This document shows positions 9,398 to 13,030 of a stretch of DNA of 13,030 bases, one piece after another. Numbering within the stretch: the first letter of the stretch is position 1; the number at the start of each line of letters is the position of its first letter. The stretch comes from Acanthaster planci (taxonomy: Eukaryota; Echinodermata; Asteroidea; Valvatida; Acanthasteridae). Position numbers and translations under genes: made by a program. A model generated the notes under the pieces. It was not told the DNA's origin, searched no databases, and saw nothing but the letters and a program-made list of their open reading frames with translations. Location: positions 605,140 through 618,169 of the forward strand of contig NW_019091487.1 in assembly GCF_001949145.1 (NCBI RefSeq). Reading direction: 5' to 3'.

Positions 9398-9411
9398 GCG
9401 CCCTCTGGAGG
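9398..9411 (-). promoter_or_regulatory. CTCF-like motif, minus orientation
   Basis: The plus strand reads GCGCCCTCTGGAGG. Its complement CCTCCAGAGGGCGC fits CCASYAGRKGGCRS at 13 of 14 positions (T for A at the third). It lies 176 bp beyond the GEMIN7 stop codon, between the convergent ABHD and GEMIN7 genes. It points towards the plus-oriented motif at 2763-2776. Confidence 0.4.
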
Positions 9412-9586
9412 TGCTGGCAGTGGGCCAGAGGCCATTCTAGTAGATGTCTAATGATGGAGGAACTGGAAACACCTGCTGTGCTGTGACGGGACAGAATGCT
9501 GAATCACTGATATACTGTGATTGGCCAATCCATTCCTGCTTCCTTTGTCTAATTGCCCAATCCAGTCACAATGGTAATGCACTTGT

Positions 9587-9859
9587 TTACGATGAATCTT
9601 GTTGCTCAAATTCACAGGTGAATGAGATAATATCTGAGCATCGTAGTAATACCTGCCTCTGCACTCCAATTGGTGTTTCCAAATTTGTAACCTGGAAGCG
9701 GAGAACATCAACATCAGACGTACCAAATGCCGCCAGCACTGACGTCCGTTCTTGCAGCTCAAAGTTTACTTTTCTTCCAGACATTGCAAAGAGGGTTTTC
9801 AGAAATCGTTCCCTGAGAAAGGCTCTGTCTTCTTGTTGCCTGGGGTCTTCTGGGTCCAT
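9587..9859 (-). CDS. GEMIN7: Gemin7, SMN-complex Sm-fold subunit
   Basis: A single open frame of 90 residues. Residues 12-27 (RAFLRERFLKTLFAMS) match the N-terminal helix region of Gemin7. They are followed by the Sm-like strands with FGTSDVDV (45-52), the family signature TPIGVQ (62-67) and LLRCSDIISF (71-80). Human Gemin7 has the same TPIGVQ...LLRCSDIIS ending. In the family, Gemin7 pairs with Gemin6 through its Sm-like fold and helps the SMN complex load Sm cores on snRNAs in the cytoplasm. The ATG has a strong context (A at -3, G at +4) and lies one base after a good acceptor (TTTTATTCAG), so the coding region is one exon behind a 5' UTR intron. Human Gemin7 is 131 residues, and the missing part is the poorly conserved N-terminal extension. 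It is convergent with the ABHD gene and divergent from TTC39C. Confidence 0.92.
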   Translation of the reverse strand: MDPEDPRQQEDRAFLRERFLKTLFAMSGRKVNFELQERTSVLAAFGTSDVDVLRFQVTNLETPIGVQRQVLLRCSDIISFTCEFEQQDSS

Positions 9860-9860
9860 T

Positions 9861-9960
9861 CTGAATAAAATTTGTAAAAATTAAGTTAGGAGAAAGTAAA
9901 ACTGTAATATCATGCAGCAGCCGTTGTCACTCTTGAAACACATAATGCTGTACAACTTAC
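9861..9960 (-). other. Predicted 5' UTR intron of GEMIN7
   Basis: On the minus strand a consensus donor GTAAGT (9955-9960) and an acceptor TTTTATTCAG ending at 9861 define a 100-bp intron one base before the GEMIN7 start codon. The preceding non-coding exon would run from a start near 10120 to 9961. Within it, a short upstream frame of 11 codons begins at minus 10025 and stops at 9990. Splice prediction is by eye only. Confidence 0.5.
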
Positions 9961-10010
9961 AAGGACTTTGAAATATCAGACGGCTGTTTCTAAAATGGAG
10001 GCCAATCACA

Positions 10011-10038
10011 CCAAGGTCGAACCATGGTCGAACCTTGG
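10011..10038. repeat. Direct repeat inside an imperfect palindrome in the GEMIN7 5' UTR
   Basis: GGTCGAACC occurs at 10015-10023 and again at 10027-10035. The 28-bp block is bounded by CCAAGGT and ACCTTGG and centred on CCATGG, so it is nearly self-complementary. In the predicted GEMIN7 leader it could form a hairpin that includes the upstream ATG. Confidence 0.6.
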
Positions 10039-10147
10039 CCTACTTTCAAAAACCTCCCGACTGCCTATAGTTCATGCAGTTTACTTGTGACTACTAAAAC
10101 TTAAATCTTGTGCAAACAATAAGAAATAAAACACACAGAAGCAAAAC

Positions 10148-10155
10148 CTTATATA
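10148..10155 (-). promoter_or_regulatory. TATA box for GEMIN7
   Basis: The minus strand reads TATATAAG here. A start site 25-30 bp downstream would fall near 10120, leaving a leader of about 160 nt before the predicted 5' UTR donor. TATA boxes are not usual for housekeeping genes such as GEMIN7, so chance is possible. Confidence 0.4.
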
Positions 10156-10159
10156 GCCA

Positions 10160-10483
10160 AGCGAAAATCGTCGACATCCAACACAAGAATCGATCGCCCT
10201 TCGACCTTCGCGCTATGATTTTTCGCTGGTAAACGGCATAATGAATTCCCGTCCATTTACAGTACGTGTGAAAATAACAGCGTACACCAGTGAAACCAAA
10301 GGTCATTTAAAGTAGATTTTACAAAACACCGCGGTAGATTGGGGCCTGTTCGTGTACTCGTACTCCGTCATGACCAATCGTTTCTGAGCCCCATTTATTT
10401 CTGCAGGGAATGGGAAATAGGTATTTTGCTCAGGATTTCAGCAAACTGTCAGACTGTTGAGTGATTATATCAAACTAAGCAAA
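10160..10483. promoter_or_regulatory. Probable bidirectional promoter between GEMIN7 and TTC39C
   Basis: Only 624 bp separate the two start codons. The interval has an inverted CCAAT box (ATTGG at 10338-10342) and a forward one (CCAAT at 10374-10378), about 30 bp apart and facing opposite ways, plus a raised density of CpG (GTCGAC, TCGATCG, CCGCGG). Paired CCAAT boxes bound by NF-Y are common in shared animal promoters. The start sites themselves cannot be read from sequence. Confidence 0.5.
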
Positions 10484-10638
10484 ATGGCTCAAAGTGGAGT
10501 AGGGAGTGTCGGGAAAATGGAGGAATTGAGCTTGGAAGATGGAGTGCAAACAGACGATGTGAAATTGTCATTAGTTGCTATCAATTTATTGCTGAATAAT
10601 GGCTTCAAAGAATCGGAAGACATATTCAATAAATACAG
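10484..10638 (+). CDS. TTC39C: TTC39C first coding exon (TPR repeat protein 39C, partial)
   Basis: The exon encodes 51 residues plus two bases (AG) of an Arg codon and ends at a GTAGGA donor. Residues 24-50 hold VKLSLVAINLLLNNGFKESE and then the IFNKY tail, which closely resembles the human TTC39C N-terminus (AGINMLLNNGFRES...FKQYR); the NNGF-ES-F-YR pattern is the TTC39 family start. The ATG at 10484 has an ideal context (AAAATGG). The frame stays open upstream to a TTG at 10457, which I do not take as a start. TTC39C is a TPR protein reported as cilium-linked in vertebrates. The next expected exon (NHSPLMSFG-like in human) is not found before the window ends, so intron 1 exceeds 2.39 kb. 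Confidence 0.87.
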
Positions 10639-10738
10639 GTAGGAGTATAAAATGGTTAATGGGTCACTTGAAAGTTGAGGAAGAGTTCCATGCCTGGACA
10701 TAGTTTGACACCCTGTGCACATATGTTTCCTACATGCA

Positions 10739-10914
10739 TGACATGTCCTAAGTACTAAATGCTCAATATTTTCACTGGTCAACTTCACTTTTATAAGTTT
10801 TAACATGTTTAAAAACATGTTAGGCCTAGTATCAGCCTATAACTTTCTGGTTGCTAATAAGTNTTGCAAAGGAAAATTAGTGATGTCCATATATGGAACT
10901 CTTCGGACATGTCA
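10739..10914. promoter_or_regulatory. Cluster of p53-family-like half-sites
   Basis: TGACATGTCC (10739-10748), TAACATGTTT (10801-10810), AAACATGTTA (10813-10822) and GGACATGTCA (10905-10914) each fit RRRCWWGYYY at 9 of 10 positions. The middle two are separated by only 2 bp, form an inverted repeat and make a full site with CATG cores. First introns are common places for such elements. ACATGT is a frequent word in this DNA, so the cluster may be compositional. Confidence 0.25.
10863..10863. other. Ambiguous base (N)
   Basis: The only unresolved base in the window, within the TTC39C intron. It marks a low-quality call in a draft assembly and affects no named gene. Confidence 0.99.
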
Positions 10915-11330
10915 GAGTCTTACCACGCGGTGCATTCATCATGTTCACAAATCATTTTACCGGGGTTCATTGGTGCTGGAGATTGGTGAAATTTAAGCAA
11001 ACGCAAACCTGATAATGCTAGAGTGTTCCATCCTTACATAACTGACACGCTTGGCATCATGGTCATATTTGTCCCTGATGTGGACTAGGCCTGTGGGGTA
11101 GTGCGAACATCCCGGACTCTTGCAAAATGGTGGGTAGTAACCAGTAAAACAGCAACTAAGGCGATGTACATGTGCACCAGCCAGTCAGAGGATCAGATTA
11201 CACAGTCATTTCTTTGATTGTTAACGTACGCACGCATTTGTTGCAGTTGTTTTCATCGGCGCGGTGTGGTTGCTACTTGCCATTTCGCAAAACTCTGTGA
11301 TGTCCGCGCTGCCCCATATTTGATTGTGCT

Positions 11331-11860
11331 TATTATTATTATTGTTGGTTTATTAACTCATGTGTAGTGGCCACAGGCCAAATTGTACATGATTTACAAT
11401 AAAATGTTTAAAAATGAGTTGAAAAACAAGATATGACGTTTACTTGAAAACATTACATATAAGTAAAATAACTAAATTGACGCTAGAATTGATAAGAAAA
11501 TGTATCTGAAAACAAAAACAAACACTTAATTTGAATGAATAAGGTTGATGTAATATGGAATTGAGCTATTCCTAAAATGAGAAGTTCTAGCAGGACTAGA
11601 GGAGATATTATTTGAATTCCGGAGGTTCCAATCGTAGCAAGCAAATCTAGACGGGGAAAACGAAGCTTTACAACGATCATTCTTCAGGAGATCCTTGGCA
11701 AAATTGAGGCAGTGCAACTCTCACATAGAGTACAGGGGTCGAGATTTAACTGTTGGAAGGACAAAATCGTAAGACAGTTTTTGCCTAATATTATCCCACA
11801 AGCTCTTTTCTGAATATTTTCAGTACTACTGCATTGATTTGCCTTCAACTTAGATGGTTA
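11331..11860 (-). mobile_element. 5'-truncated non-LTR retrotransposon, 3' end
   Basis: On the minus strand a decayed reverse-transcriptase C-terminus (to 11526) is followed by about 190 bp of 3' UTR. Near the end is a hairpin with outer arms CATGT/ACATG (11387-11391 and 11359-11363) and inner arms TGGCC/GGCCA around a 3-nt loop. Then come AATAAA (11349-11354) and a tail of ATA repeats, seen as (ATT)n at 11331-11344 on the plus strand. A 3' stem-loop followed by short tandem repeats instead of poly(A) is typical of L2/CR1-like LINEs. The 5' limit is uncertain because the coding part fades beyond about 11860, and I see no target duplication. Confidence 0.75.
11526..11860 (-). pseudogene. Reverse transcriptase C-terminal fragment (frameshifted)
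   Basis: Two frames are needed. The first (about 11857 to 11775) contains ENIQKRACGIILGKN, matching the common IQKRA-[CR]-[GR]-IILG block of L2/CR1/Crack-type polymerase proteins. The second (about 11720 to the stop at 11526) contains LCLNFAKDLLKN-like sequence, NLRNSN, then ARTSHFRNSSIPYYINL, matching the usual R-T-[SN]-x-[FY]-[RK]-NS-[FI]-P ending. A frameshift and an in-frame stop separate them, so it is not functional. Confidence 0.72.
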
Positions 11861-12272
11861 GTATTAACTTGAAGCTGCCTCGAGATGTTACCCATGTTTT
11901 TCAGAGGAGAAATTCAGGACCTGATGTACTGTTTTAAAAGTTAGGTGATCAGAATGATGCTAATCTGTATACTGTTTTTACTCTTTCTTTTGCAACTCGG
12001 TATACCTTTGTCATGTTTGTTAAATTCAACCCTAATCAGGGCTGCCCCACTACAAGACAACCTGACAGGATCTCCCAATCTATTGAAATTATTTTGTCCG
12101 TCTCTCAAAGCTTTGTATTTTCATTACATCGTTGATGATTATGGAGTCAACTTCGACTTGCAACCAGATCACTTCATTTTCACCCTCCAGGACCCACGTT
12201 TTAGAATTTGACAGAACAAAGTTCAACTGTAGTGTTAAAAAATTGTACTTAAATATTTTTATATGTGTTTTT

Positions 12273-12344
12273 AACTTGTACCTCAGGAAAACAAGTTTCA
12301 TGTACTTTTAATACATGATGAATAAATCAAATCAATCAATCAAC
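12273..12344 (+). mobile_element. Retroelement 3' tail (LINE or SINE)
   Basis: A stem-loop AACTTGT/ACAAGTT (12273-12279, 12291-12297) is followed at once by a second one, CATGTA/TACATG (12299-12304, 12312-12317). Then come AATAAA (12321-12326) and a tail of AATC repeats ending near 12344. This is the same plan as the minus-strand LINE end at 11331 but with a different tail unit and orientation. I could not recognise coding sequence upstream, so its 5' limit is unknown; sequence from about 12000 may belong to it. Confidence 0.5.
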
Positions 12345-12431
12345 TTCAGCTTTGACTCTGATAATGTTTGTTCCTGATTATTGCACTTTTGTGCTGGCTG
12401 TAGGTGGTTTTAACATATTCATATATTTTTG

Positions 12432-12689
12432 ATAGACCGATTGCACCTGCTAAGTCACGTGACCTGTAGTTGGTATTACTTATCAACAAACACGGCGTCC
12501 TCCAAAAGCAAACTGTTTCATAAGTATCATTTACCAAAAATACGGTAGGCACCGTACTCGGACTTCTGATGAGCTGGGTACTGTACCCTAACTTGGCCAT
12601 ATTGTTTGTAAACAACACTCAAAACACACGTTGCTATGGGATTGATACCCGCTGTAGGTCACATGATTTAGTTGGCGCAATTGATCTAT
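12432..12689. mobile_element. MITE-like element with 38-bp terminal inverted repeats
   Basis: Positions 12432-12469 and the reverse complement of 12652-12689 agree at 29 of 38 bases without gaps, and eight of the nine differences are transitions. Shared blocks are ATAGA, ATTGC, CTAA and GTGACCT. The interior is rich in short inverted pairs: TACGGT/ACCGTA (12541-12556), GGGTAC/GTACCC (12576-12588) and TTGTTT/AAACAA near 12602. It has no coding frame. The left repeat contains the perfect palindrome GTCACGTGAC (12454-12463). No clear target duplication was found. Confidence 0.65.
12454..12463. promoter_or_regulatory. GTCACGTGAC E-box (CLEAR-type) in the MITE arm
   Basis: GTCACGTGAC is the ideal MiT/TFE (TFEB, MITF) or USF palindrome. 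The matching position in the right arm reads TCATGTGA, a weaker E-box. It is about 2 kb downstream of the TTC39C start codon, inside its first intron. Confidence 0.3.
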
Positions 12690-12764
12690 TCCAATGAGCA
12701 GTCTCTCAGTTGATATTGCTTTTTTGTTCTGGTAATTACACTGTGATGTCACCTTCTCCATTTG

Positions 12765-12850
12765 CATTTCCTCTCTTTTTCCATCCTTTGTTTTCTCCCT
12801 TATTATCTCCCTTCTCCCATGCCCACTTTTTTTTCTTTGTAAATCTTGTT
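12765..12850. repeat. Pyrimidine-rich low-complexity stretch
   Basis: The plus strand is dominated by C and T here, with runs such as CCTCTCTTTTTCC, TTCTCCC and TTTTTTTTC. It is intronic in TTC39C. I see no AG acceptor followed by a recognisable TTC39 exon. Confidence 0.6.
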
Positions 12851-13030
12851 TTTTAGTGGTAAGATGACCGTTGTAGAGGTGCTGGACCCCTTTTTTCTTT
12901 TAGTGCATTTTATTTGACTTTTTAACTCTTTAGTTTTTTAGTTTTGAGTATTTTAACAATTGCATGTTTTGTAATGTTCTTATTTTTGAGGGTCAGCAGA
13001 AAGGGTGATAATAAATAAGCTAGAATTGAT

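Larger units (their letters stand above)
10639..13030 (+). other. TTC39C intron 1 (incomplete)
   Basis: From the GTAGGA donor to the right edge I find no exon with TTC39 similarity. The intron contains p53-family-like half-sites (10739-10914), a minus-strand LINE remnant (11331-11860), a plus-strand retroelement tail (12273-12344), an inverted-repeat element (12432-12689) and a pyrimidine-rich stretch (about 12765-12850). The open frame at 11945-12211 starts with a hydrophobic run but has no family match and is most likely repeat-derived or chance. Confidence 0.75.

Noticed and set aside
9444-9884. 146-codon plus-strand frame opposite GEMIN7, and the 9448-9762 minus frame
   Set aside because: Both are shadows of the GEMIN7 coding sequence in other frames. 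Only the 9587-9859 minus frame has family motifs.
10011-10038. tRNA-like B box (GGTTCGACC twice on the minus strand)
   Set aside because: There is no matching A box, acceptor stem or cloverleaf in the surrounding 80 bp on either strand.
10094-10306. 70-codon minus-strand frame as an extra N-terminal exon of GEMIN7
   Set aside because: It shows no similarity to Gemin7 N-termini, contains the TATA box region, and would need a splice join I cannot find in frame.
11945-12211. 88-codon plus-strand frame beginning with a hydrophobic, signal-like run
   Set aside because: No family is recognised, it lies between two retroelement ends inside an intron, and the hydrophobic start comes from T-rich DNA.
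1-13030. CRISPR array, prokaryotic operon or phage-type system
   Set aside because: The only regular repeats are contiguous minisatellites without spacers, and all named genes are intron-containing or animal families.

Overview
The window is eukaryotic nuclear DNA. Its genes are split by GT-AG introns, intergenic and intronic sequence is AT-rich, and transposon debris is abundant. Three protein genes can be named by reading the translations. A complete nine-exon ABHD1/ABHD3-type alpha/beta hydrolase lies on the plus strand (2788-6830). A complete, intron-free GEMIN7 coding region lies on the minus strand (9587-9859). The first coding exon of TTC39C lies on the plus strand (10484-10638), and the rest of that gene is beyond the right edge. 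The proteins look animal and fairly close to vertebrate ones, while the gene spacing is compact. This suggests an invertebrate, probably a marine deuterostome such as an echinoderm, hemichordate or amphioxus; that placement is inference. A single N at 10863 marks draft assembly.

Layout: 1-2787 has no recognisable gene and must hold the promoter and 5' UTR of the ABHD gene. Positions 2788-6830 are the ABHD exons. Intron 1 carries a foldback/MITE-like element (3380-3753). The probable 3' UTR (6831 to about 8200) carries two minisatellites, a 35-bp unit x5 and a 70-bp unit x3. From about 8270 to 9420, between the convergent ABHD and GEMIN7 genes, there are two MITE-like elements, a hairpin and a CTCF-like motif. 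GEMIN7 and TTC39C are head to head with 624 bp between their start codons, containing two CCAAT boxes and a TATA box facing GEMIN7. The rest (10639-13030) is TTC39C intron 1. It holds a cluster of p53-family-like half-sites, the decayed 3' end of a non-LTR retrotransposon on the minus strand, a second LINE/SINE-type 3' tail on the plus strand, and an inverted-repeat element at 12432-12689.

The genes do not form a pathway. ABHD3-type enzymes are membrane-anchored phospholipases, Gemin7 belongs to the SMN complex that assembles snRNPs, and TTC39C is a TPR protein with a reported link to cilia. The main gene-level point is linkage: human ABHD3 and TTC39C both map to 18q11.2, so this pair may preserve an old chromosomal neighbourhood, with GEMIN7 between them here (human GEMIN7 is on chromosome 19). 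I see no sign of a new enzymatic, defence or CRISPR-like system. The less ordinary signals are the repeat elements and the regulatory-looking motifs inside or beside them.
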